Positions 1 to 5,186 of a DNA stretch of 6,840 nt are shown in pieces (the first letter of the stretch is position 1; every line of letters begins with the position of its first letter). Location of the stretch: the NCBI GenBank assembly GCA_964385305.1, contig CAYLOP010000160.1, positions 1 through 6,840 of the forward strand, written 5' to 3'. Position numbers and translations under genes: made by a program. The stretch is from CAYLOP01 sp964385305. Lineage in GTDB: Bacteria; Chloroflexota; Anaerolineae; Anaerolineales; E44-bin32. Under the pieces are notes generated by a model. That model did no database searches. It worked only from the letters and a program-made list of their open reading frames with translations, and had not been told where the DNA came from.

Positions 1-150
1 GGTTTCAGGTTGGTCTACTTCTTATGTTCCCTCGGCAATAGTGGGACACTACTGCGCGGTTGATAGGGCAACGGAGCGCACTTGTTAAGATGTCCGATTA
101 TCTAGAAAAAGTCCGCACACAGGTTAAGAACCTGCAGAAAGTCTGGGGGA
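1..150. other. Non-coding left edge, no gene recognised
   Basis: All six frames are closed by stops within about 95 bases or give no recognisable peptide. The longest open stretch (plus strand, bases 2-94) gives a 30-residue tail that I cannot assign. It could be the end of a gene entering from the left, but nothing supports that. The only structure I see is the short dyad at 119-135, listed separately. Confidence 0.5.
103..136 (-). terminator. Weak possible terminator after the dehydratase gene
   Basis: On the minus strand, 17 bases after the dehydratase stop codon, GCAGGTT-CTT-AACCTGT (135-119) can fold into a 6-bp perfect stem, or 7 bp with a G-U pair, around a 3-base loop. A run of five T lies about ten bases further on (109-105). 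The T run is too far from the stem for a classical intrinsic terminator, so this is a weak call. Confidence 0.25.
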
Positions 151-480
151 TTAGCCTGCAAGCTGTTCAGCTCGCGCCGCGAAGACGAAGTCGGCTTCGC
201 ATAGACCGCCGATGCTGTGCGTCCATATCGTGATGCGTGCTTTTCCCCACGTCAGGCAGATCTCGGGGTGGTGATCGACGGATTCCGCTAAGCCGCCGAT
301 ACGGACTGTGAAGTCGAGTGCGCTTTGAAAATCCGGGAAATGAAACTCTTTTTCCAGATGGTGCTCGTCAATCAGTTCCCATCCCGAGTCCAGTTCTTGG
401 AGCAAGGTGTGCACATCTGCGCCCTTCAGGGGTTCCCCACTGCGCGGGGGTTTAAGTTCTCTCTCAGATAGTGTGCTCAT
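151..480 (-). CDS. 4a-hydroxytetrahydrobiopterin (pterin-4a-carbinolamine) dehydratase
   Basis: This enzyme dehydrates 4a-hydroxy-tetrahydropterin to quinonoid dihydropterin, recycling the pterin cofactor of aromatic amino acid hydroxylases. It is a soluble cytoplasmic protein, often called phhB or PCD in bacteria. The 109 residues match the usual family length. The family signature is intact: His70-His71-Pro72, Trp78, His88 and Asp97. The spacings His71 to His88 (17) and His88 to Asp97 (9) equal those of the three catalytic histidines and the aspartate in the mammalian enzyme. The ATG at 480 is preceded by a strong AGGGAGG ribosome site (493-487) six bases away. No aromatic hydroxylase lies in the window, so the physiological pterin substrate is open; many bacteria carry this gene without one. 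Its own ribosome site and possible promoter suggest independent expression from the upstream methionine-synthase-like gene. Confidence 0.93.
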   Translation of the reverse strand: MSTLSERELKPPRSGEPLKGADVHTLLQELDSGWELIDEHHLEKEFHFPDFQSALDFTVRIGGLAESVDHHPEICLTWGKARITIWTHSIGGLCEADFVFAARAEQLAG

Positions 481-529
481 GAGCAGCCTCCCTTCGACCT
501 TTGGTTGTAATATGATAACTATAGTCGAG

Positions 530-538
530 ATTCTATCA
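530..538 (-). promoter_or_regulatory. Possible extended -10 promoter for the dehydratase gene
   Basis: The minus strand reads TGATAGAAT (538-530), a TG-N extended -10 with a 5/6 hexamer (TAGAAT). It predicts a transcript start near 523 and a 43-base leader containing the AGGGAGG ribosome site. No convincing -35 is visible, which is tolerable for extended -10 promoters but lowers confidence. Confidence 0.35.
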
Positions 539-600
539 CGCTGAATGGGATGTCCTACGGTGGGCTTTGCAAGACTGAGGGGAACGGTTTTTGGGCGCGG

Positions 601-975
601 CTAGGTGACTGGTGTATCACCGCGAATGCTTTCGATGATCTGGGCGGCCATGTCGTACCGCCCGAAGGGGGGCATGAGGTAGACGCCGTGCACGAGCTCG
701 CGCAGCTCCCTCAAGAGATCCACGCTTATCTGCACACCCACCTCGGCGGCCTGCTCGCCGGCTTGTGTGATGCGCCGCTGGATCGAATCGGGGGTGTGGA
801 TGCTTGGAACCTCGTGGTGAAGGAAGGCCATGTGTCGGACATTATAAAGTGGCAGAACGCCGACCAGGATCGGGATCTCAAGGTCACCATAACGTTCCCG
901 GTAACGCCGCAAGAAGGATTGTGCCCTCGCAGCTTCATAGACCGGTTGAGTGTGTGGCCGTGCGGCGCCCTGCTC
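601..975 (-). pseudogene. metF: C-terminal remnant of methylenetetrahydrofolate reductase (MetF/YitJ type)
   Basis: Read on the minus strand, bases 951-601 encode the last ~116 residues of a MetF-type (beta-alpha)8 reductase. The stretch begins at the TQPVY strand motif, passes through PILVGVLPLYN and a helix with HHEVPSIHTPD, and ends with the GVYLMPPFGRY motif typical of bifunctional homocysteine methyltransferase/methylenetetrahydrofolate reductases. The N-terminal part, which would carry most of the FAD and folate site (and, in the bifunctional form, the ~300-residue methyltransferase domain), is absent. The fragment follows the TGA of the methionine-synthase-like gene (978-976) directly and in the same frame, linked by eight unrelated codons. 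It has no ATG or GTG start; the only candidate is TTG at 912. There is no internal stop or frameshift before its natural TAG at 603-601. It cannot be an active reductase. Either a large deletion was recent, or the fragment is still under some constraint. Confidence 0.82.
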
Positions 976-2019
976 TCAGGGTTGAAGCAAGGTCTGGGAC
1001 ACAAGTGGGAGCATCTCGAGGGCGCGGTCGCTGATCTCGACCGTGGCTGAACCAAGCCCGCAACTCGGGGTGATCAGACCGTTGGTTGTGAGTTTCCCCA
1101 TATGGCGGAGACCGCGCGCATGCGCCTTATCGAGGATCGCCTCCATGCCTTGGTGGAGTATGGAGACAAGGCTTTCGGGTGTAGCTTGCTCGATCTCCTC
1201 GTTGTTCGGGACGATGCCCCAGGCGAAAAGGCCGCCTCGTTCAAGGAAGGCGTCGATCTCCTCGGGATAGAGGGTAAGCTGCTGCATGTACCCATAGGCA
1301 TCCGGGTTGAGGACGTCCACATTCGTCGCCAGTAGAAGTGACCAGTCGGTGTTGGCACAGCAGTGAATGGCTGCCAGCGCGCCCTCTTGGTGGATGGCGG
1401 CAAAGATCTCCTCGAGCATGCGGATCACGTCTTCACGCTCAAGGCTTACGAAGGCGGAGCCAAAGGATGCCAGGTAGGGTTCATCGACGGATAGCATGAC
1501 GTTGGGTCGCACCTTGCGCAGCTCCCGCACCTGCCAGCGGGCGTTCATGGCGAGGTTCTTGACAATCACGTCCAGCAACGCTTCGTGGTATAAGCTTGCA
1601 CGCAGGTCTTGATCGGTCACGGTCAGCCCGAAGCTGATCGGCCCGGTGACCTGGCCTTTCACCCATTCCCCGGGGCGATCGCGTAAGACCTCAAGCATAG
1701 TATTGAAACCAGCCGCGTATTCGGGCGGCAACGCAAAGGCATCGATATCCTCAGCCAAGTAGCGTTCATAAAACGGGATGAGCGCCTCGCTTAGATCCCC
1801 GGTTGTATCGAAATGGATCTTCCCTGCTGCTGGGTCCAAGTGGATACATGGAAGAGGTGCACTAAATTGCACATACATGTTTTCCAGAAAGGATCGACGT
1901 GGGAGTTGCGGCCACGCAGGGATGTCTAGCATGCCAACCAAAGTTTCACACAATGGTCTTGCATCGATGTGCGGGAAACTACCAACAACGGTTGACGGAA
2001 ACGTTGAATATAACGCCAT
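976..2019 (-). CDS. MetE-core (cobalamin-independent methionine synthase-like) methyltransferase
   Basis: This 347-residue protein belongs to the UROD/MetE-like superfamily of zinc-dependent thiol methyltransferases. It matches only the catalytic C-terminal barrel of the ~750-residue MetE. Landmarks are VVGSFPH (11-17), the SVDEP strand end (177-181), the zinc-site segment IHCCANTD (218-225), NPDAYGY (238-244) and TPSCGLGSA (317-325). By analogy with MetE, His219, Cys221 and Cys320 would bind zinc and activate the acceptor thiol, probably homocysteine. The folate-binding N-terminal half of MetE is missing, so the methyl donor may be a methylated corrinoid protein or another donor, as in other short MetE-type enzymes. 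The ATG at 2019 has an AGGA site 7-8 bases upstream and a good promoter beyond it. Downstream, in frame after the stop, lies a MetF fragment, which fits a former methionine/one-carbon operon. Family membership is firm; the exact substrate is not known. Confidence 0.85.
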   Translation of the reverse strand: MALYSTFPSTVVGSFPHIDARPLCETLVGMLDIPAWPQLPRRSFLENMYVQFSAPLPCIHLDPAAGKIHFDTTGDLSEALIPFYERYLAEDIDAFALPPEYAAGFNTMLEVLRDRPGEWVKGQVTGPISFGLTVTDQDLRASLYHEALLDVIVKNLAMNARWQVRELRKVRPNVMLSVDEPYLASFGSAFVSLEREDVIRMLEEIFAAIHQEGALAAIHCCANTDWSLLLATNVDVLNPDAYGYMQQLTLYPEEIDAFLERGGLFAWGIVPNNEEIEQATPESLVSILHQGMEAILDKAHARGLRHMGKLTTNGLITPSCGLGSATVEISDRALEMLPLVSQTLLQP

Positions 2020-2061
2020 GTCTTGTCCTATGAAATTGGCAAAAGCGATCCGAGACTCTGT

Positions 2062-2096
2062 GATAATACCTTTAAGCGATGCGCTTGTCTATTATC
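2062..2096. promoter_or_regulatory. Nested dyad over the MetE-like promoter, candidate operator
   Basis: An outer inverted repeat GATAATA (2062-2068) / TATTATC (2090-2096) encloses an inner one, AAGCG-ATG-CGCTT (2074-2086). Their centres differ by one base. The inner dyad lies almost wholly in the -35/-10 spacer and touches the first base of the -35; the outer arms coincide with the two hexamers. Because it lies upstream of the predicted transcript start, it would act as DNA, for example as a repressor site. Part of the outer symmetry may arise simply because both arms contain promoter hexamers. Confidence 0.35.
2063..2091 (-). promoter_or_regulatory. Sigma70-type promoter for the MetE-like gene
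   Basis: The minus strand carries TAGACA (2091-2086), a 17-base spacer and TATTAT (2068-2063). Both hexamers match consensus at 5 of 6 positions with ideal spacing. The predicted transcript start near 2056 leaves a ~37-base leader with the AGGA ribosome site. A leader this short has no room for a cobalamin or SAM riboswitch. Confidence 0.6.
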
Positions 2097-2154
2097 GTGT
2101 TTCGAATGCATGGTAAAAATACGAGGAGAGATACACGATCGAAAACCTACCTGG

Positions 2155-2184
2155 TTGATGCTGGCCGGGGGATGTGGGTATACA
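2155..2184 (+). promoter_or_regulatory. Possible promoter for the GyrI-like gene
   Basis: TTGATG (2155-2160), an 18-base spacer and TATACA (2179-2184) form a plausible sigma70 promoter. It predicts a start near 2191 and a short ~16-base leader that still contains the purine-rich ribosome site GAGGGTG (2196-2202) ahead of the ATG at 2207. Confidence 0.45.
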
Positions 2185-2206
2185 AATAAGTGGTAGAGGG
2201 TGAAAA

Positions 2207-2836
2207 ATGGCGAAAATTGATTTTAAGAAGAAGTTCAAGAATCTCTACGTTCCCGGCTCAAGAGAATTTGAGGTCGTTGATGTACCACGCTTCAATTTCC
2301 TGATGGTCGACGGTCGTGGCGACCCCAACACGGTACAGGATTATCAGGATGCCGTGGAGTCGCTCTATGCCGTGGCCTATCGTATCAAGTTCGGCAGCAA
2401 GCGCGCTTTGGATAAGGATTACGTCGTACTTCCTTTGGAAGGGTTGTGGTGGGCGGAGGATATGGAAGTTTTTACGAGCGCCCTCGATAAAAGCGCCTGG
2501 GAATGGACGATGATGATCTTGCAGCCGTATTGGATCAAAGAGGAGATGTTTGAGACGGCGCGCACGGAGGTGTCCTCGAAAAAGAGGTTGGCGGCGTTGC
2601 CAAGACTGCGACTCGAGGCTTATCAAGAAGGTATGTGCGTCCAGATCATGCACCATGGTTCCTACGAAGATGAAGCTCCCACTTTACACAGGTTGCACCA
2701 TGACTACCTCCCGGCGAATGGCTTGGAACCGGCGGGGAAGCATCATGAGATCTACCTCAGCGATCCGCGTAAGGTCCCAAAGGATAAGCTCAAGACAGTG
2801 CTCCGCCAACCCGTTCGAAAAGTCTTAACGGTTTGA
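2207..2836 (+). CDS. GyrI-like small-molecule-binding domain protein
   Basis: This 209-residue soluble protein is of the stand-alone GyrI-like family (SBD fold, the ligand-binding domain also found in BmrR/SAV2435-type proteins). Recognised family landmarks in order are VDVPRFNFLMVDGRGDPN (24-41), DYVVLPLEGLWW (71-82), WTMMILQPYW (100-109), EAYQEGMCVQIMH (137-149), KHHEIYLSDPRK (178-189) and KTVLRQPVRK (196-205). It has no DNA-binding helix-turn-helix, so it is not itself a BmrR-like regulator. Some stand-alone members hydrolyse cyclopropanoid natural products and so protect the cell; others simply bind hydrophobic ligands. Which applies here cannot be read from the sequence. The aromatic and acidic residues around Glu78 and Trp81-Trp82 are typical of the pocket. 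It is transcribed divergently from the MetE-like gene across a 187-base region and is not in an operon with rsmI, which starts 364 bases later. Confidence 0.88.
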   Translation: MAKIDFKKKFKNLYVPGSREFEVVDVPRFNFLMVDGRGDPNTVQDYQDAVESLYAVAYRIKFGSKRALDKDYVVLPLEGLWWAEDMEVFTSALDKSAWEWTMMILQPYWIKEEMFETARTEVSSKKRLAALPRLRLEAYQEGMCVQIMHHGSYEDEAPTLHRLHHDYLPANGLEPAGKHHEIYLSDPRKVPKDKLKTVLRQPVRKVLTV

Positions 2837-2857
2837 GAAAACTAATACGCATGATCT

Positions 2858-2905
2858 AGGAAGGAATATCCGAGCGGCCATCGGAACAGGGACATATCGC
2901 TTCCT
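2858..2905. repeat. Imperfect hairpin downstream of the GyrI-like gene
   Basis: AGGAAG (2858-2863) pairs with CTTCCT (2900-2905). After a 2x2 mismatch, ATAT (2866-2869) pairs with ATAT (2894-2897). Inside, CCGA (2870-2873) pairs with TCGG (2881-2884) around a seven-base loop, leaving nine bases unpaired on one side. It starts 21 bases after the stop codon, so it may protect or end the transcript, but no T run follows. Chance is a real alternative. Confidence 0.35.
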
Positions 2906-3185
2906 CACCACACACGCCAAATTCACGCATCCAAGGGGTGTCGACAACAGCGCCGCCTGCGTCGAGCGGATACATCTCAGGTTTGTGAGGGTGTGCATTC
3001 CCTTTCCTTTTTCTGGCTGACTTCCTAGACTCGCATGTCCAGGCCTCTTTACACGACGTTCAACAGGGAAGCCTTTTCCGGCGCCAGGTTTTCCGATGAA
3101 GGTTAAAAGTTCCACACACAGCGCGGGGGTGAAACTGATGGGGATTCTGAAGTTTCTCTTTCCCGGTGCTGTACCATTCAGCCTC

Positions 3186-3194
3186 TGCTACAAT
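3186..3194 (+). promoter_or_regulatory. Extended -10 promoter placed for a leaderless rsmI mRNA
   Basis: TGCTACAAT is a TG-N extended -10 with a 5/6 hexamer (TACAAT, 3189-3194). Six bases separate it from the GTG at 3201, so transcription would begin at or next to the start codon. No Shine-Dalgarno motif precedes that GTG, which fits leaderless translation. No clear -35 is visible. Confidence 0.5.
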
Positions 3195-3200
3195 AGCGGC

Positions 3201-4022
3201 GTGGGTACACTTTATCTGGTCGCGACGCCGATCGGCAACTTAGAGGACATCACGCAGCGAGGGCTGCGGATTCTGCGGGAAGTGCGCTTGATCGCGGCCG
3301 AGGACACGCGCCAAACTCGAAAGTTACTCCAGCATTATAAGATCTCAACCAAGATGCTCAGCTATCACGAACACAACAAGCTTGTGCGGGGGGGACAACT
3401 GCTGGGTGCCCTGGATCGGGGCGATGTCGCGCTTGTCTCCGATGCAGGTACCCCCGGTCTTTCGGACCCAGGCTATTTGCTTGTTCAGGCAGCCCTGGAT
3501 GCTGGGCACGATGTCAGCCCTATCCCCGGCCCTTCGGCACCGGTTGCAGCGCTTGTGGCCTCCGGGCTTCCGACCGATTCGTTTGTCTTTGTCGGCTATC
3601 TGCCACGGCGCGCATCCGAACGTCAGCATACCCTGAGTGCGTTGGCCGAGGAACGACGTACGTTGCTGATCTTTGAGGTCCCCCACCGTTTGCTTGCCAC
3701 GCTGGGGGAGATGTGTGGGATATTCGGCGGGGAGCGTCAAGTTGCCGTCTGCCGGGAACTGACGAAAATCCATGAACAGATCTTGCGTGGCACCATCGAG
3801 GAAGCTCAAGTGCATTTTACGAGTGTACCGCCGCGAGGCGAATTCACGCTGGTGATCGCGGGAGCTCCTATTGAGGATGTATGGCATGAGGCGGCGGTGC
3901 GTGAAGCCTTGTCCGAGCGCTTGGCGGGTGGACTTTCACCATCTGAAGCCGCACGGGAAGTGGCTGTAGAATCGGGCTGGGCGCGCCGTGATGTATACCG
4001 CTTGACACTGGAGGATTCATGA
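3201..4022 (+). CDS. rsmI: 16S rRNA (cytidine(1402)-2'-O)-methyltransferase RsmI
   Basis: RsmI uses S-adenosylmethionine to 2'-O-methylate C1402 in the decoding centre of 16S rRNA, tuning initiation and fidelity. The 273-residue product has the tetrapyrrole-methylase fold. Visible motifs are GTLYLVATPIGNL (2-14), AAEDTR (32-37), SYHEHN (54-59), ALVSDAGTPGLSDPG (77-91), IPGPSA (108-113), FVGYLPR (130-136), FEVPHR (158-163, where family members more often have E-S/A-P-H-R) and RELTK-x-HE (185-192). The C-terminal ~40 residues (LSPSEAAREVA) form the usual small helical domain. I chose GTG at 3201 because family homology begins there and an extended -10 lies just upstream. An in-frame ATG at 3138 with a G-rich site (GGGGGTGA) would add 21 unlike residues and is the main alternative; ATG at 3096 is less likely. 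The gene overlaps the next by four bases. Confidence 0.95.
   Translation: MGTLYLVATPIGNLEDITQRGLRILREVRLIAAEDTRQTRKLLQHYKISTKMLSYHEHNKLVRGGQLLGALDRGDVALVSDAGTPGLSDPGYLLVQAALDAGHDVSPIPGPSAPVAALVASGLPTDSFVFVGYLPRRASERQHTLSALAEERRTLLIFEVPHRLLATLGEMCGIFGGERQVAVCRELTKIHEQILRGTIEEAQVHFTSVPPRGEFTLVIAGAPIEDVWHEAAVREALSERLAGGLSPSEAAREVAVESGWARRDVYRLTLEDS
4010..4014 (+). promoter_or_regulatory. Ribosome binding site inside the end of rsmI
   Basis: GGAGG lies four bases before the ATG at 4019, within the last codons of rsmI. With the ATGA stop/start overlap it fixes the start of the isomerase gene and implies translational coupling. Confidence 0.75.
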
Positions 4023-5077
4023 AATTAGACGACCTGGAACACTTTGCAGAATTGGATTCCTCGGGAATGTTGGGGGAGATTGATCAATTGCCCGACCAAT
4101 TGCGGACGGCTTGGGATCTTGGGATGCGGCAGCCCTTGGCCGATATCTCTGGCGTGAGACATCTGCTCGTGGCGGGTCTGGGGGGGTCAGCGATTGGGGG
4201 CGACCTCCTCGCTGCTTATACCGCACATATGACCGCTGTGCCGATCACGTTATGGCGCGACTACGATCTGCCAGGTTATGTTATTGGCCCTGATACGCTT
4301 GTGATCGTTTCTTCGCACTCGGGCAACACGGAGGAGGCGCTATCGTCTTTCGCCCGAGGAATCGAGGTGAACGCACAGTTACTGGCTGTAACGCGCGGCG
4401 GCGAACTGGCGCGCCAGGCGGATAAGCATGGCGTTCCCTTGTGGCGCTTTGAGCATGGAGGCCAGCCAAGAGCGGCGGTGGGTTATTCATTCGGCCTATT
4501 GCTGGCAGCTGCAACGCGCCTCGGGCTTCTTCCCGATCAAGAGGAGGCATTGGAGGATGCCGTAAAAGCGATGCGGGTGCAGCAGGAGATTCTGCGGGCA
4601 GAGGTCCCAGTTGTGCACAACCCAGCAAAGCGCATGGCGGGTCAGCTTGTGGGACGTATGCCGACGATCGTTGGCTCGGGCATGCTAGCACCTGTAGCGC
4701 GACGATGGCGCACCCAGATTGCCGAGCTATCCAAGGCTCTTGCTCAGTTCGAATGTCTACCAGAGGCCGACCACAACATGGTGGCGGGTGTATTGAACCC
4801 GGAAGAACTCTTCGCTGCAACAATGGTGGTGTTCCTGCGAGCTGCGTCCCAACATCCACGTAATCTACTGCGTGTGGATACAACCAAAAAGGTGTTGATG
4901 GTGGAGGGCTTCAACACCGATCTCGTCGAGGCGGGAGGGGAAGGACGTCTTGCGCAGCAGTGGACGTCGCTGCACTTCGGTGATTATACGGCCTATTATC
5001 TCGCGATGGCTTATGGTGTTGATCCTACACCTGTGGCGGCTATCGAGGCTTTAAAGCGACAACTCAAAGGTGCCTGA
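4019..5077 (+). CDS. Bifunctional phosphoglucose/phosphomannose isomerase (SIS family)
   Basis: This enzyme interconverts glucose-6-phosphate, and usually mannose-6-phosphate, with fructose-6-phosphate, linking glycolysis/gluconeogenesis to mannose sugar synthesis. The 352 residues form two SIS domains, typical of the archaeal-type family also found in Chloroflexota and other bacteria and distinct from classical ~450-550-residue Pgi. Landmarks are GLGGSAIGGD (53-62), the phosphate-binding SSHSGNTEE (98-106), TRGGELARQADKHG (125-138), GYSFG (155-159), AELSK (235-239) and EADHNM (249-254). Glu236 and His252 have the same 16-residue spacing as the catalytic Glu203 and His219 of the Pyrobaculum enzyme; Lys346 near the C-terminus may be the conserved lysine. 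The start overlaps the rsmI stop as ATGA, with GGAGG four bases upstream, so the two are co-transcribed and translationally coupled. No terminator is evident after it; the next gene follows after 98 bases. Confidence 0.92.
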   Translation: MKLDDLEHFAELDSSGMLGEIDQLPDQLRTAWDLGMRQPLADISGVRHLLVAGLGGSAIGGDLLAAYTAHMTAVPITLWRDYDLPGYVIGPDTLVIVSSHSGNTEEALSSFARGIEVNAQLLAVTRGGELARQADKHGVPLWRFEHGGQPRAAVGYSFGLLLAAATRLGLLPDQEEALEDAVKAMRVQQEILRAEVPVVHNPAKRMAGQLVGRMPTIVGSGMLAPVARRWRTQIAELSKALAQFECLPEADHNMVAGVLNPEELFAATMVVFLRAASQHPRNLLRVDTTKKVLMVEGFNTDLVEAGGEGRLAQQWTSLHFGDYTAYYLAMAYGVDPTPVAAIEALKRQLKGA

Positions 5078-5156
5078 GTCGAGCGTGTGAGGTTATTAGA
5101 AGCGCCTTGTTATACAGGGTATCCGGTACAGTATGGGAAGCCTGGCGCGATTTCGA

Positions 5157-5186
5157 TTGACGCCCTTTACATAGAATGAATAACAT
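5157..5186 (+). promoter_or_regulatory. Weak possible promoter of the propeller protein gene
   Basis: TTGACG (5157-5162), an 18-base spacer and TAACAT (5181-5186, 4/6 match) would start transcription at about 5193, next to the in-frame ATG at 5194. Neither ATG 5176 nor ATG 5194 has a Shine-Dalgarno motif. A leaderless start at 5194 is therefore possible, which would make the upstream ATG unused. The -10 match is poor. Confidence 0.25.

Larger units (their letters stand above)
2837..3200. other. 364-base intergenic region, no gene seen
   Basis: I see no protein resembling a known family in any frame and no tRNA-like T-arm or acceptor pattern. The minus-strand open frame at 2825-3115 is rich in Arg, Gly and Pro, overlaps the 3' end of the GyrI-like gene, and looks like a chance frame. 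Recognisable content is an imperfect hairpin at 2858-2905 and the extended -10 at 3186-3194. A pyrimidine run (CCCTTTCCTTTTTC, 2999-3012) follows only a 4-bp AGGG/CCCT stem and is not a convincing terminator. Confidence 0.55.

Noticed and set aside
550..1050. Long plus-strand open frame of 166 codons antisense to the MetF remnant
   Set aside because: It is the complement of recognisable MetF and MetE-like sequence. Its product resembles nothing I know, and it has no ribosome site. It is a likely false gene call.
2020..2056. Possible cobalamin or SAM riboswitch before the MetE-like gene
   Set aside because: The predicted leader is only about 37 bases and lacks the structural elements of either class.
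1778..2116. Plus-strand open frame across the start of the MetE-like gene and its promoter
   Set aside because: It is antisense to well-supported coding sequence and crosses the divergent promoter region; the product has no family resemblance.
2825..3115. Minus-strand open frame of 96 codons in the region before rsmI, with a GKPGAGKG stretch resembling a nucleotide-binding loop
   Set aside because: The loop-like match is at the N-terminus with no following hydrophobic strand pattern or Walker B. The remaining composition is random-looking, and the frame overlaps the GyrI-like gene and has no ribosome site.
3345..3887. Minus-strand open frame of 180 codons inside rsmI
   Set aside because: It lies wholly antisense to rsmI, whose motifs are all present, and its product is not recognisable.
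4281..4883. Minus-strand open frame of 200 codons inside the isomerase gene
   Set aside because: It is antisense to clear SIS-domain coding sequence; its proline- and arginine-rich product is typical of a shadow frame.
5067..5108. AAGGTGC/GCGCCTT pairing after the isomerase stop as a terminator
   Set aside because: The stem is 7 bp with one G-U pair, has a 28-base loop and no T run; it also overlaps the end of the coding region.
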